From Nannocystis bainbridge (GTDB lineage: Bacteria > Myxococcota_A > Polyangia > Nannocystales > Nannocystaceae), in NCBI RefSeq assembly GCF_028368995.1, contig NZ_JAQNDL010000001.1, positions 372,001 through 436,000 of the forward strand: DNA of 64,000 nt. The letters run 5' to 3'. A program made the translations under genes and the position numbers. Below are positions 18,521-28,908 of the stretch, piece after piece. Each line of letters starts with the position of its first letter. The first letter of the stretch is position 1. The notes under the pieces are model-generated. The model was not told the DNA's origin. It made no database searches and saw only the letters and a program-made list of their open reading frames with translations.

Positions 18521-18644
18521 TCGCCTTGCGATGCCCGACCCGGGGCACCCGTGCAACCCGTCGCCGTCACGCTCCCCGCGGCCCACCCTCCAGGTCCCCG
18601 GCCGCCCGCGCGCCCGCGAGCGCCGAGATCTCGGGCCCGCCTCT

Positions 18645-18868
18645 CCACCTGTCCTGAACGACCTGTCCCATCCGCCAGCCGACGCGAATTCGGCGCCGCG
18701 CCGACGCCCCTATCGAGCCCTCCGCCCGCGCGCCCGCGGCACGCGAACAGGCGGCCCGCGCTCGCGCCGGCCGCCCGACCTTTCGGACCTGCCCCTTCGG
18801 GCCTGTCCCTTCAGACCTGCCCCCGGAGACCTGCCCTTTCGGACCTGTCCCCTGGGACCTGCCCGAAC
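18645..18868. repeat. 14-bp array made of the CCTG variant unit
   Basis: Six consecutive units start at 18785, 18799, 18813, 18827, 18841 and 18855. All have the centre CCTG instead of CATG (GGACCTGYCC), with spacers CTTC, CTTC, CCGG, TTTC and CCTG. A separate pair lies at 18645-18668. The array ends 3 bp from the stop codon of the Gly-rich lipoprotein, so it forms its 3' flank. Confidence 0.88.
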
Positions 18869-18871
18869 GCG

Positions 18872-20683
<1,812 letters not shown>

Positions 20684-20756
20684 GGCCGCAGGGTAAACCC
20701 ACCTCGGCTCGCAGTACAACGCGCCGCGCGGCCTCTCCCTTGTCTCGGCCAGACCC

Positions 20757-21968
20757 GTGCTGCACACTGCCGCCGTGCCCGGTCTCGACGCCGCCCGCGC
20801 AGCCGCCCTCCTGGCGGACCTCGGCCCGCTGCTGCCGGGCCTCGCCTCGCCGGCGCTGGTCGTCGACCTCGACGCCGTCGACCACAACATCGCCGCCGTG
20901 CTGCGCCGCTGCGGCGACGACCTCGGCGGCCGCGCGGCCGATCGCTGGCGCCCGCACGTCAAGACCCTCAAGGCCGCCGCGCTGGTCCGCCGCCTGTGGG
21001 CCGCGGGGGTCTTCCGTTGCAAGTGTGCGACCCTCGACGAGCTGCAGCTGCTCCTGGAGGCCGCCGCCGAAGATGGCCGCGAAGACAGCCTCGACGTCCT
21101 CCTCGCCTACCCGCTGCACGAGGCCGCCTTTCACGCCGCGCAGCGCCTCGCCGCCGCCCACCCGGCCGCCCGCGTGCATCTGCTCGCCGACAGCCCCGAC
21201 CACGCCCTCGCCCTCGATCGCTGGGCCGGCCCGGGCCGCCCGCTCGACCTCCACCTCGACGTCGATCTCGGCATGGCCCGCACCGGCAGCCCGCCCGCGA
21301 TCTGGAGCGACGCCGTCGCCCGGCTTTCGTCGCTGTCACATCTGCGGATCGTCGGCCTTCATGGTTACGAGGGTCACCTCGCCTGGAGCCAGACAGACGA
21401 AGCCGCGGCCGCCTACGATCGCCTGTGCGATCTGGCCGCCGCGTTTGCTTGCATCGGCACCGAACCACTCGAGCTCGTCACCTCGGGCACCCACAGCTTC
21501 TCGGCCGCCCTCGATCATCCGCGCTTGAACGGCGGCTCCTGGCGCCACCGGATCTCCCCCGGCACCGTCGTCCTCAGCGACCTGCGCTCGCAGCCCGCCG
21601 CCGCGCTCCTCGGGCTGCAGCAGGCCGCCTACGTGCTCGCCCGCGTCATCAGCCGCGGCAGCGACCGCGTCACCCTCGACGCCGGCAGCAAGGCGATCGC
21701 CCCCGACCGGCCGGCCCCGAATTGTCGCCTGCCCGCCTGGCCGGGCCTCGTCGCCCTGTCGCCGTCCGAGGAGCACCTGCCGCTGCGGCGCGAGCACGGC
21801 GCGCTCCCTGAGCCCGGCGCGGCGGTCCTCCTCGTCCCCGACCACGTCTGCACCACCGTCAACCTCTACCGCGAGTGCCTGCTCTTTCGGTCAGGTCACA
21901 GCCCCGCCCGCGCGCCCGTCGGCGCCTCCGGCCACCGCCTCTTCTCCGCCCAGGACCTCCTCGCATGA
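20757..21968 (+). CDS. D-serine dehydratase / D-threonine aldolase-like PLP enzyme
   Basis: Fold-III (alanine-racemase-like) PLP enzyme of 403 residues. The PLP lysine lies in WRPHVKTLKA (Lys about residue 69). The barrel continues through LDLHLDVDLGMARTG, where the family has a substrate/PLP region, and LVTSGTHSF. The C-terminal VPDHVCTTVNLY carries the His and Cys that bind zinc in eukaryotic-type D-serine dehydratases. This suggests a zinc-dependent D-amino-acid lyase acting on D-serine or D-threo-3-hydroxy amino acids in the cytoplasm. The GTG start at 20757 was used; a GTG at 20775 also fits. The stop overlaps the next start by 4 bp, so the genes are coupled. Confidence 0.85.
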   Translation: MLHTAAVPGLDAARAAALLADLGPLLPGLASPALVVDLDAVDHNIAAVLRRCGDDLGGRAADRWRPHVKTLKAAALVRRLWAAGVFRCKCATLDELQLLLEAAAEDGREDSLDVLLAYPLHEAAFHAAQRLAAAHPAARVHLLADSPDHALALDRWAGPGRPLDLHLDVDLGMARTGSPPAIWSDAVARLSSLSHLRIVGLHGYEGHLAWSQTDEAAAAYDRLCDLAAAFACIGTEPLELVTSGTHSFSAALDHPRLNGGSWRHRISPGTVVLSDLRSQPAAALLGLQQAAYVLARVISRGSDRVTLDAGSKAIAPDRPAPNCRLPAWPGLVALSPSEEHLPLRREHGALPEPGAAVLLVPDHVCTTVNLYRECLLFRSGHSPARAPVGASGHRLFSAQDLLA

Positions 21969-23626
21969 GCGTTTCGCCTCCCTCGCCCGGCCCCGTCCGC
22001 GATCACGCCCGCGGCTGCGAGCTCGAAGTCCTGGTCGCCCCGCGGGCCGCTCGCAGCCAGCTCGTCGGCCTCCACGACGGTCGCCTCAAGGTCCAGCTCG
22101 CGGCCCCGCCGGTCGACGGCGCCGCCAACGAGGCCCTGCGCGCCCTGCTGGCGGATCGCCTCGACCTCCCCGCCAGCGCGCTCGAAATTGCCCGCGGCGC
22201 CACCGGCCGGCGCAAGACCGTGCGCGTCGCCGGCCTGAGCGCAGCCGTTGCGCGCGGCCGCCTCGGCCTCGCCGCCCTCGCTCTCGGCCTCGTCGCCCTC
22301 TCTCTTGGCCTCGTCGCCTGCACCGTCGAGGTCCCGTTCGCGGTCCGCGTCGTCCTGCCCGACGACTCGACCGACCTCAACCGCGCCGACAACCTCGCGC
22401 TCGAGCTCGGGCCTGACGCCTACTTCGCCAGCTACCCGGTCCGCGGCACCGACTTCGAGGTCGAGCTCGAGTTCGAGCCCGACGCCGTCGAGCGCACCCT
22501 CGCCCTCTACCTGGCCGATGGGACAGAATTGCTCGCCTGGGGCCGCAGCGTCCCGTTCGTGACCCTCGCGCCGCCCGGCGACCTGGCCGTGCTGATGGCC
22601 CGGCCCGGCGTCCTCTCCGTCTATCCCGGCGAGGTCGCCGAGCCCGACCCTGACCTCCTGGCCGTCCACGCGCCTGGCCGCGGCCTCGTCCTGATGAGCG
22701 GCTCCGGCGACCTCGCCCTGCTCAACGAGACCAGCTACGACATCGAGCTCGGCGCTCGCCTCTCGAACCCGCCCGAGCCTGGTGACGGCGCCTTCGTCGC
22801 CGACGCGCGCGGTCGCTTGTGGCGGGTCGGCGTCGCCGACGAGGTCGGCGCTGCCATGTACGATCCCGGCGACGACGTGTGGGCGGTCGCCACCGTCACC
22901 GGCGACGACATCGGCCCCCGGCCTGGCGCCGCCACCGTCGTCGGCGCCGCCCGCGATCGTCTCTACCTCGCCGGCGGCGGCGATCACACCGACCTCGTCG
23001 CGCTCTCGCTCGAGCCTGATGACAAAGGCGTCATCACCCTCGCGCCGGTGGCCGCGCTCGACGGCCCGCGCAGCGGGGCCCGTCTCCTCGGCATGCGGCG
23101 CGGCGACGACGAGATCGTGCTGCTGGTCGGCGGCGCCGGGGCCGACGCATCGGTCGTCTATTTCCCCGAGGGTGGCCACGCATTCGGGCCTGTCGGCGAC
23201 TGGACGAACATCCAGTGCATCCGCCTCGACGCCGACGAAGATGACGAAAAAGCAACCGTTCGCCTGCTCTGCCTCGGCGGTCTGCGCGGCGGACAGCCCA
23301 CCGGCGACGCGCTCCTGCTGCACGTGCCGCCGGCGATCGAGGCCACCGAAGTCGAGGAGCGGCCGGCCTTCCTCAGCGCCCCGCTCGCAGATCCCCGGCT
23401 CTTCGCGGATGATCTGGCCGTGTACGCTCAGGGCGCCGCCCAGTGGTGGCGGGTCGATCGCAAGGACTTCGCCGTCGAGCTCACCGACACCACGGCGACC
23501 CGCGTGAACGGCGGCCATTCCATCACCCTGGCGACCGGTGTTACCTTCCTGGTTGGCGGCCGAGACCTGGACGATCGCGCTGTCGATCGCTGGTGGATCT
23601 TCGCTCCCAGCTTGGCTCCCATGTAG
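21965..23626 (+). CDS. DUF167 (YggU-like) domain fused to a predicted lipoprotein domain
   Basis: The ATG at 21965 overlaps the stop of the dehydratase-like gene. Residues 1-90 match the DUF167/YggU family (ELEVLVAPRAARSQLVG, then LAAPPVDGAANEALRALLADRL, then GRRKTVRVAGL), normally a free cytoplasmic protein of about 95 residues. Directly after it, in the same frame, comes a hydrophobic stretch of about 28 residues ending in a lipobox-like LGLVAC. A mature domain of about 435 residues with beta-rich, Kelch-like character follows. This looks like two genes joined. One shifted base would expose a TGA right after the DUF167 part. It may be a real fusion or a sequence error. The downstream part has no recognised function. 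Confidence 0.75.
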   Translation: MSVSPPSPGPVRDHARGCELEVLVAPRAARSQLVGLHDGRLKVQLAAPPVDGAANEALRALLADRLDLPASALEIARGATGRRKTVRVAGLSAAVARGRLGLAALALGLVALSLGLVACTVEVPFAVRVVLPDDSTDLNRADNLALELGPDAYFASYPVRGTDFEVELEFEPDAVERTLALYLADGTELLAWGRSVPFVTLAPPGDLAVLMARPGVLSVYPGEVAEPDPDLLAVHAPGRGLVLMSGSGDLALLNETSYDIELGARLSNPPEPGDGAFVADARGRLWRVGVADEVGAAMYDPGDDVWAVATVTGDDIGPRPGAATVVGAARDRLYLAGGGDHTDLVALSLEPDDKGVITLAPVAALDGPRSGARLLGMRRGDDEIVLLVGGAGADASVVYFPEGGHAFGPVGDWTNIQCIRLDADEDDEKATVRLLCLGGLRGGQPTGDALLLHVPPAIEATEVEERPAFLSAPLADPRLFADDLAVYAQGAAQWWRVDRKDFAVELTDTTATRVNGGHSITLATGVTFLVGGRDLDDRAVDRWWIFAPSLAPM

Positions 23627-23661
23627 CCGTCCCTGCAGGCGGCGTCTCCCGGAGGCTCTCC

Positions 23662-24963
23662 ATGGCCGACACTCTGACGATCACCGACAACCGAACCGGC
23701 AAGACCTACGAAGTCGACATCAAGGACGGAACGATCCGCGCCGACGCGCTGCGCAAGATCAAGACGTCCGACGACGACTTCGGCCTGATGACCTACGACC
23801 CGGCCTTCATGAACACCGCGTCGTGCCGGTCCGCGATCACCTTGATCGACGGCGACAAGGGCATCCTGCGCTACCGCGGCTACGCCATCGAGGACCTGGC
23901 CGAGCAGTCGTCCTACCTCGAAGTCGCGTTCCTCCTGCTCCACGGCGAGCTGCCCAACGAGGCTCAGCTGCGCAAGTGGTCCCACGAGGTCACGCACCAC
24001 ACCTTCGTCCACGAGTTCCTGCGCAAGTCGATGGAGGGCTTCCGCTTCGACGCCCACCCGATGGGCAAGCTGGTCAGCATGCTGGGCGCGCTGTCCACCT
24101 TCTACCCCGAGGCGAAGAAGGTCCGCGACGACAAGACCCGGCGCGAGCAGATCGTCCGCATCATCGCCAAGATGCCGACGCTGTCGGCCTGGGCGTTCCG
24201 CCACAGCGTCGGCCGGCCGTACGTCTACCCGGACAACGAGCTGTCGTACTGCGGCAACTTCCTCAACATGATCTTCCGGATGGCCGAGCCGCGGTTCGAG
24301 CCGCACCCGGTGCTCGAGCGGGCGCTCGACATCCTGTTCATCCTCCACGCCGATCACGAGCAGAACTGCTCGGCCAACGCCGCCCGCGCCGTCGGTTCGG
24401 CCGAGACCGACCCGTACTGCAGCCTCGCCGCCGCCTCGGCGGCCCTCTACGGCCCGCTCCACGGCGGCGCCAACGAGGCCGTGCTGCACATGCTCAAGCA
24501 GATCGGCAGCGTCAGCGCCGTGCCGGAGTTCATCGCCGGCGTGAAGAACGGCAGCGGCCGCCTGATGGGCTTCGGCCACCGCGTCTACAAGAACTACGAC
24601 CCGCGGGCCAAGGTCATCAAGAAGCTCGCGCACGAGGTCTTCGAGGTCACGGGCAAGAACCCGCTCCTCGAGATCGCCCTCGAGCTCGAGAAGATCGCGC
24701 TCAGCGACGACTACTTCGTCAAGCGCAAGCTCTACCCGAACGTCGACTTCTACTCGGGCATGATCTACCAGGCCATGGGCTTCCCGGTCGAGATGTTCCC
24801 GGTCCTGTTCGCCATCCCGCGCGCCTCCGGCTGGCTGGCCCAGTGGCAAGAGATGCTGCAGGACCCCGAGCAGAAGATCGCCCGGCCGCGCCAGATCTAC
24901 ACCGGCGCCGACCTCCGCCCCTACGTGCCGATGAGCAATCGCGCCACCAAGCCGGCGACCTGA
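23662..24963 (+). CDS. gltA: Citrate synthase
   Basis: Condenses oxaloacetate with acetyl-CoA in the TCA cycle. The 433-residue protein has the N-terminal beta domain of type II (hexameric, NADH-sensitive style) citrate synthases. It carries the catalytic signature regions YGPLHGGANEAV (His) and GFGHRVYKNYDPRA (His), and NVDFYSGMIYQAMGF with the catalytic Asp. The start ATG at 23662 follows a GGAGG site 7 bp upstream. The gene stands alone. A hydrophobic/lipoprotein gene ends 35 bp upstream, and a strong rho-independent terminator follows the stop. Confidence 0.96.
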   Translation: MADTLTITDNRTGKTYEVDIKDGTIRADALRKIKTSDDDFGLMTYDPAFMNTASCRSAITLIDGDKGILRYRGYAIEDLAEQSSYLEVAFLLLHGELPNEAQLRKWSHEVTHHTFVHEFLRKSMEGFRFDAHPMGKLVSMLGALSTFYPEAKKVRDDKTRREQIVRIIAKMPTLSAWAFRHSVGRPYVYPDNELSYCGNFLNMIFRMAEPRFEPHPVLERALDILFILHADHEQNCSANAARAVGSAETDPYCSLAAASAALYGPLHGGANEAVLHMLKQIGSVSAVPEFIAGVKNGSGRLMGFGHRVYKNYDPRAKVIKKLAHEVFEVTGKNPLLEIALELEKIALSDDYFVKRKLYPNVDFYSGMIYQAMGFPVEMFPVLFAIPRASGWLAQWQEMLQDPEQKIARPRQIYTGADLRPYVPMSNRATKPAT

Positions 24964-24986
24964 TCGCCAGCCGCTGAGTATCGCCG

Positions 24987-25017
24987 AAGGGCCCCGCCGC
25001 ACCGCGCCGGGGCCCTT
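24987..25017 (+). terminator. Rho-independent terminator of gltA
   Basis: Stem AAGGGCCCCG (24987-24996) with CGGGGCCCTT (25008-25017) and an 11-base loop, followed by TCT. It lies 24 bp after the citrate synthase stop. It is the only classic intrinsic terminator found in the window. Confidence 0.85.
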
Positions 25018-25094
25018 TCTGCGTCCGCCCGCCGGCACCGCGGGCTCGCTTCATCCCACTGGCGAACGAGTTCCGCAGGCGGGAGAGCGCCCCA

Positions 25095-25132
25095 AAGCCT
25101 GTCCTATCGGACATGTACTCAAGAACATTCGC
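25095..25132. repeat. 14-bp palindrome array, three units
   Basis: Units AAGCCTGTCC, GGACATGTAC and GAACATTCGC at 25095, 25109 and 25123 with spacers TATC and TCAA. It lies in the convergent gap, after the gltA terminator and 31 bp downstream of the stop of the next, reverse-strand gene. Confidence 0.75.
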
Positions 25133-25163
25133 CCATCGCTCGAGACTCTGTGCGAGCCCCCTG

Positions 25164-25577
25164 TCAGGGGTGCGACTCGCAGGCGAACTCGATCGTGATG
25201 AACGCTCCGCCGGTGCGGCGATCGATCTGCGACGCGATCGTCCCCCAGTCCAGCTTCGTCACCGGACCCAGCCCGAACGCCTCGTGCAGCCAGAGATCGT
25301 TGCCGCGCTTGTCGGCCGTCAGCGTCGCGTCCGTCACCTCGTCCCACGACGCCGCCCCGCCTGCCGGTGCCAGCCGGACCACGCGTAGCGCCTCCTCGAC
25401 GAAACCCACGTGCGCGTAGAACACTCGGCCCTGCACCGCGCTCGGCCCGAGCTGGTAGGTCCGATGCGGCGGGTTGCCCGTCACCAGGCGCGCCGACGGG
25501 TGCATTTCGAGGAACCGCGCCCGCGTCGTGCGGGCGTCGATCGCTCCTTCTGCGAATCCGATCGTCCCGTCGCGCAT
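25164..25577 (-). CDS. Small conserved hypothetical protein
   Basis: A 137-residue soluble protein with no signal peptide or membrane helix. It starts at the ATG 25575-25577, whose A is also the last base of the upstream methyltransferase stop (TGATG), so translation is coupled. The sequence is mixed alpha/beta. Its C-terminus, WGTIASQIDRRTGGAFITIEFA, resembles a recurring pattern of small uncharacterised bacterial proteins ending in W-G-x-I-x-S-x-x-D-x-R-x-G-G. The pairing with a methyltransferase suggests a related role, but no function is known. Confidence 0.7.
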   Translation of the reverse strand: MRDGTIGFAEGAIDARTTRARFLEMHPSARLVTGNPPHRTYQLGPSAVQGRVFYAHVGFVEEALRVVRLAPAGGAASWDEVTDATLTADKRGNDLWLHEAFGLGPVTKLDWGTIASQIDRRTGGAFITIEFACESHP

Positions 25578-26260
25578 CAGCCTCGCCGCGCCAGGAAGTA
25601 GGCCCGCTGGCTCGCGAACTCGCGCGGCGAGCTCGGCCCGCGCTCGAGCTTCGCCGCGATCGTGAAGCCCACCGCCTCGAGCCCGGCGCTCACCTCGTCC
25701 GCGGCGATGAAGTGCCCGTCGACGCCGACGCGCTTGCCCCACCACTCTTCAAGGCGGCGCATCGACCCGGCGGGGAATCCCGCGGCCGACGTGTGCACCG
25801 ACAGCAGCAGCGCCCCGCCCGGCCGCACCACCCGGGCCATCTCCGCGTACGCCTTCGCCCGCGCCGCCGCCTCGAGGTGGATCACCGAATAGATCGCCAC
25901 TGCTCCTGCGAGCGACGCATCGCCGAACGGCAGCGCCAGCAGCGACGCGCGCACGAACTCGAGGCCGGGCACGCCTGCGTGACGGCGCTGGGCCTCGGCG
26001 ATCATCTGCGCCGAAAGATCGACGCCGACCACCGACAGCCCGAGCTCCGTCAGCAAGCGCGCCTCGAACCCGGGCCCGCAGCCGAGGTCCGCGACCTTCG
26101 CCGCGCGCCCGACCGTCTCCGCGAACGCCGTGATCAACGCCCGGTCGACGATCTTCTCCGCCAGGTCGTCGGCGAACTCGGCGGCGTATTGCTGCGCGAC
26201 CGCGTCGTAGGTCGCCTCGATGTCCGCCTCGCCACGATCCGCGGTGCCCGTCATCGCCAC
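25577..26260 (-). CDS. Class I SAM-dependent methyltransferase
   Basis: A 227-residue Rossmann-fold methyltransferase. Motif I reads VADLGCGPGFEARLL, the adenosine-binding acidic residue lies in VVGVDLSAQMI, and motif IV/post-I FVRASLLALPFGDASLAGAVAIYSVIHL is present. A C-terminal cap begins at RVVRPGGALLLSVH. It belongs to the UbiE/COQ5-like methyltransferase 11 group, whose substrates vary and cannot be read from sequence. Its stop shares one base with the start of the small hypothetical gene downstream, so the two form a bicistronic unit. Confidence 0.88.
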   Translation of the reverse strand: MAMTGTADRGEADIEATYDAVAQQYAAEFADDLAEKIVDRALITAFAETVGRAAKVADLGCGPGFEARLLTELGLSVVGVDLSAQMIAEAQRRHAGVPGLEFVRASLLALPFGDASLAGAVAIYSVIHLEAAARAKAYAEMARVVRPGGALLLSVHTSAAGFPAGSMRRLEEWWGKRVGVDGHFIAADEVSAGLEAVGFTIAAKLERGPSSPREFASQRAYFLARRG

Positions 26261-26342
26261 CGTCTCTCGTTACCACGTTCGCGGCGCACCGTCTGGCCAC
26301 GCCTGGCGGTTCCCATCACCCGCCTCGCCATGAGGATGCGCG

Positions 26343-26927
26343 TCAGTCCTCGGATGCCTCGGGCGGCTCGGGCATGAACAGGTCGGCGAGCACCAGCTCG
26401 ATCGCCTCGAACGGTGGCACGCGAGCGACAGCGCTGCGGTCGTATGTCCCCGTCAGCACCCAGCGCCCACGCTCGAGCGCGAACGCCTCGAGCACGCCGG
26501 CGACCGGATCGATCAGCCAGTAGAACGGCACGCCATGCCTGGCATACAGCTCTCGCTTGACCACGCGGTCGCGTCGCACGCCGTGGGGCGACAGCACCTC
26601 GCAGATCCAGTCGGGCACCACGTCGATGGGCCGCTGGCCCCAGGGCGACGGCAACCTTTCGCGCCGCCATCCGACCACATCGGGGCGGACCACGTCATGG
26701 TCCGTGAACCTGACATCGATCTCGACCACGATCCACCACCCGCCCGGCCCCCCGCGCCCGCGGTCGAACGGCCCGCGCAGCCCGTCCACGATCCCGCTCT
26801 GCGCGTAGCTGTGCTCGAACAGCCCGCTCGGCTGGGTCACCAGCTCGCCGCCGAGGATCTCCGCCTTCACGTCCTCGGGCGTGGCGAGCAGCTCCGCGTA
26901 GGTGGCGAGCTTCGGCGCGGCGGTCAT
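26343..26927 (-). CDS. Uma2-family (DUF820) PD-(D/E)xK nuclease-like protein
   Basis: A 194-residue member of the Uma2 family, a PD-(D/E)xK nuclease-fold group of largely unknown biological role. Features in order: LATYAELLATPEDVKAEILGGELV, a Uma2 opening; GGWWIVVEIDVRFTDHDVVRPDVVGW, with the conserved Asp that lies before the nuclease core; then PDWICEVLSP, supplying the catalytic Glu, and the following basic helix RVVKRELYARHGVPFYWLID. The ATG at 26927 matches family starts; another in-frame ATG lies 12 bp upstream. It stands alone, 70 bp from the divergent VCBS lipoprotein gene. Confidence 0.85.
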   Translation of the reverse strand: MTAAPKLATYAELLATPEDVKAEILGGELVTQPSGLFEHSYAQSGIVDGLRGPFDRGRGGPGGWWIVVEIDVRFTDHDVVRPDVVGWRRERLPSPWGQRPIDVVPDWICEVLSPHGVRRDRVVKRELYARHGVPFYWLIDPVAGVLEAFALERGRWVLTGTYDRSAVARVPPFEAIELVLADLFMPEPPEASED

Positions 26928-26998
26928 GTTCGCCAGCATACACCATCCTCCAGGACCCGCGCGCTTGCCCGCCCGCGCGCGCCTGATAGCCTGCAGGG

Positions 26999-28141
26999 GT
27001 GGCACAACGGCTCGTCGTCCTCGCCCTCGGCGCCGCGTTCGCAACGACCGGCTGCAGCGACGACTGCGGCGACAGCGAGTACCACGACGCCGAGATCTGT
27101 TTTAAGGAACATGTCCTCGAGGTCCAGTCCGAGGCCGCCAGTCCCCTCGCCTTGCGCGCGGCCGACTTCGACGGCGACGGCCTCGACGACCTCCTTATCG
27201 TCGGCGCCGCTGCCGGCACCATCACCACCGACTTGCGGCGCGGCGACGGCGACGGCGGCCTCGGCGAGCCGCGCGACGTCGGCGTCGCCGGCTGCAGCGC
27301 CTATCCAGTGGTCGGCGACCTCGACCTCGACGGCGCCGCCGACCTCCTGTTCCCCAGCTGCGACGGCGGCGTGTTCGTCTACCGGGCCGACGGCGCCGGC
27401 GGCTTCGCGGCGCCCGTCGAGGTCCCTGTCGGCCTCAAGATCCGCACCACCGCCGTCACCGACGTCGACGGCGACGGCCGCCGCGACCTGCTTGTCCTCG
27501 GGGACATGTCCGAAAAGCCAGCCATCAGCCTCGTCCGGGCCGACGCCGCTGGCGGCTTCGCCCCGCCGGAGGTCCAGCCCCTGTTCGTGCCCGGCCTCGA
27601 AGACCTCGATCCTGGCGGCTTCGTCGCCGGTCGCCTGCGCCGCGACGGCCCGGTCGAGCTTGTCCTCGCCGAGTGGGACCGCAGCGACGGCCTCGCGCGC
27701 GCCACCATCACCGCCGGCGCCATCGGGCCGTTCGTCGCCATGACCACCGGCCTGCGCCCCGGCGCCCTCCACCTGCGCGACCTCGACGACGACGACATCC
27801 TCGACGTCCTCGTCCTCGACACCGCCCCGGTCGCCCTCGCCCCGCTGCTCGGGCCCGACCTGTCCGAAGGGCCACGTACCGCCCTCGGCTCGCGCCCCGG
27901 CCCGATCGCCCTCGCCCACCTCGACGGCGACGGCAGCCTCGACGCCGTGCTGTTCCACGGCGACCGCCTCGGCCTGTGGCGCGGCGTCGGCGACGGTCGC
28001 TTCACCGCCGCGATCCAGCTCGAGTTCTCGACCGACGTCGTCGAGGTCGTGCTGCCCGATCTCAACGCCGATGGCCGGGCCGACATCGTCGCCGGCCTGT
28101 TCCCCGACGGCGGCCTCGCCATCCGCCTCAGCGGCCCCTGA
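26999..28141 (+). CDS. FG-GAP/VCBS-repeat lipoprotein
   Basis: A 380-residue predicted lipoprotein (GTG start at 26999, lipobox TTGC). The rest is a run of calcium-binding FG-GAP blades such as DFDGDGLDDLLIV, DLDLDGAADLLF, DVDGDGRRDLLVL and DLNADGRADIVAG. It probably folds as a beta-propeller on the cell surface. Three 14-bp-type repeat motifs lie inside the gene, giving EHVLE (27104 area), GDMSEKP (27500 area) and DLSEGP (27857 area), all in frame and in loops between blades. It has no enzymatic domain. Confidence 0.85.
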   Translation: MAQRLVVLALGAAFATTGCSDDCGDSEYHDAEICFKEHVLEVQSEAASPLALRAADFDGDGLDDLLIVGAAAGTITTDLRRGDGDGGLGEPRDVGVAGCSAYPVVGDLDLDGAADLLFPSCDGGVFVYRADGAGGFAAPVEVPVGLKIRTTAVTDVDGDGRRDLLVLGDMSEKPAISLVRADAAGGFAPPEVQPLFVPGLEDLDPGGFVAGRLRRDGPVELVLAEWDRSDGLARATITAGAIGPFVAMTTGLRPGALHLRDLDDDDILDVLVLDTAPVALAPLLGPDLSEGPRTALGSRPGPIALAHLDGDGSLDAVLFHGDRLGLWRGVGDGRFTAAIQLEFSTDVVEVVLPDLNADGRADIVAGLFPDGGLAIRLSGP

Positions 28142-28425
28142 CCCACCAGCCCGCCGGACGACCGCCTGCACTGCAGCGCCCCGCGAGCAGCGTTCCAGGC
28201 GTTCGTGGTCGCCGCCCCGCACGCCTCGGTGCCCGGAGCCCACGCGTTCCGTTCGACCGCTCCGCTCGCCGCGCCCGTCCGGCGCGCCGCGCCCGGCCCT
28301 CCCGCCTCCGTCGCCGCGACCCTGCCTCTCCCGCGCCGGATCGGCTCGCTGCACCGCCTGGGCTCGCTCGCCGGCCGCCCGCTAATTTCGCCCCTCGGTG
28401 CGCCGCTGATACCCTTCGCGGCGCC

Positions 28426-28836
28426 ATGCCCCCCACCAGCACCCCCCGCAACTACGAGTTCTCGGGCCCGGAGAACATCATCATCCGCCAGTTGGTCGAC
28501 GCCATGCGGTTCGTCGCCGCGGCCTCGCTGGCGGTGGGCGCCTTTGTCCTGATCCTCGGGATCGCCGGCCTCGTCACCCAGGGCCGCGCCGCCATCGGCC
28601 CCGCGCTCGGCGACTTCGCCGAGGCCGTCGTGTTCGTGCTGATCGGCCTGTGGCTGCAGCGGGCCGTCGACGCCTTCAGCCGCGTCATCGACACCAGCGG
28701 CGACGACATCACCCACCTGCTCGACGCCCTGCGCGAGCTGACCCGCGTGTTCTCGCTGCAGCGCACCGTCCTGGTCCTGGCCGCGATCGTCATCGTCATG
28801 GCGATCGGTATCCACGGCGTGCTCTCGCTCGGCTGA
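28426..28836 (+). CDS. Small multi-pass membrane protein
   Basis: A 136-residue protein with about four hydrophobic segments (FVAAASLAVGAFVLILGIAG, ALGDFAEAVVFVLIGLWL, TVLVLAAIVIVMAIGIHGVL and a weaker one). Between them lies an amphipathic helix carrying SGDDITHLLDALRELTRVF. The N-terminus, RNYEFSGPENIIIRQLVDAMRFV, is polar and probably cytoplasmic. No family with a known function was recognised. The stop is 7 bp before a perfect 14-bp repeat array. Confidence 0.75.
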   Translation: MPPTSTPRNYEFSGPENIIIRQLVDAMRFVAAASLAVGAFVLILGIAGLVTQGRAAIGPALGDFAEAVVFVLIGLWLQRAVDAFSRVIDTSGDDITHLLDALRELTRVFSLQRTVLVLAAIVIVMAIGIHGVLSLG

Positions 28837-28842
28837 GCGTTC

Positions 28843-28908
28843 GGACATGCCCCCGGGGACATGCCCCCGGGGACATGCCCGCCGGGGCATGTCCTCCGGG
28901 ACACCCTA
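28843..28908. repeat. 14-bp periodic palindrome array filling a convergent gap
   Basis: Five units start at 28843, 28857, 28871, 28885 and 28899. The first three are identical (GGACATGCCC) with identical CCGG spacers, so a recent 14-bp duplication is likely. It fills the gap between the stop of the membrane protein (28836) and the stop of the convergent dehydrogenase (28906), overlapping the latter. Confidence 0.9.

Noticed and set aside
28843-28908. CRISPR array
   Set aside because: The 10-bp units and 4-bp spacers are far below CRISPR sizes (about 21-48-bp repeats and 26-72-bp spacers), and no cas gene is in the window.
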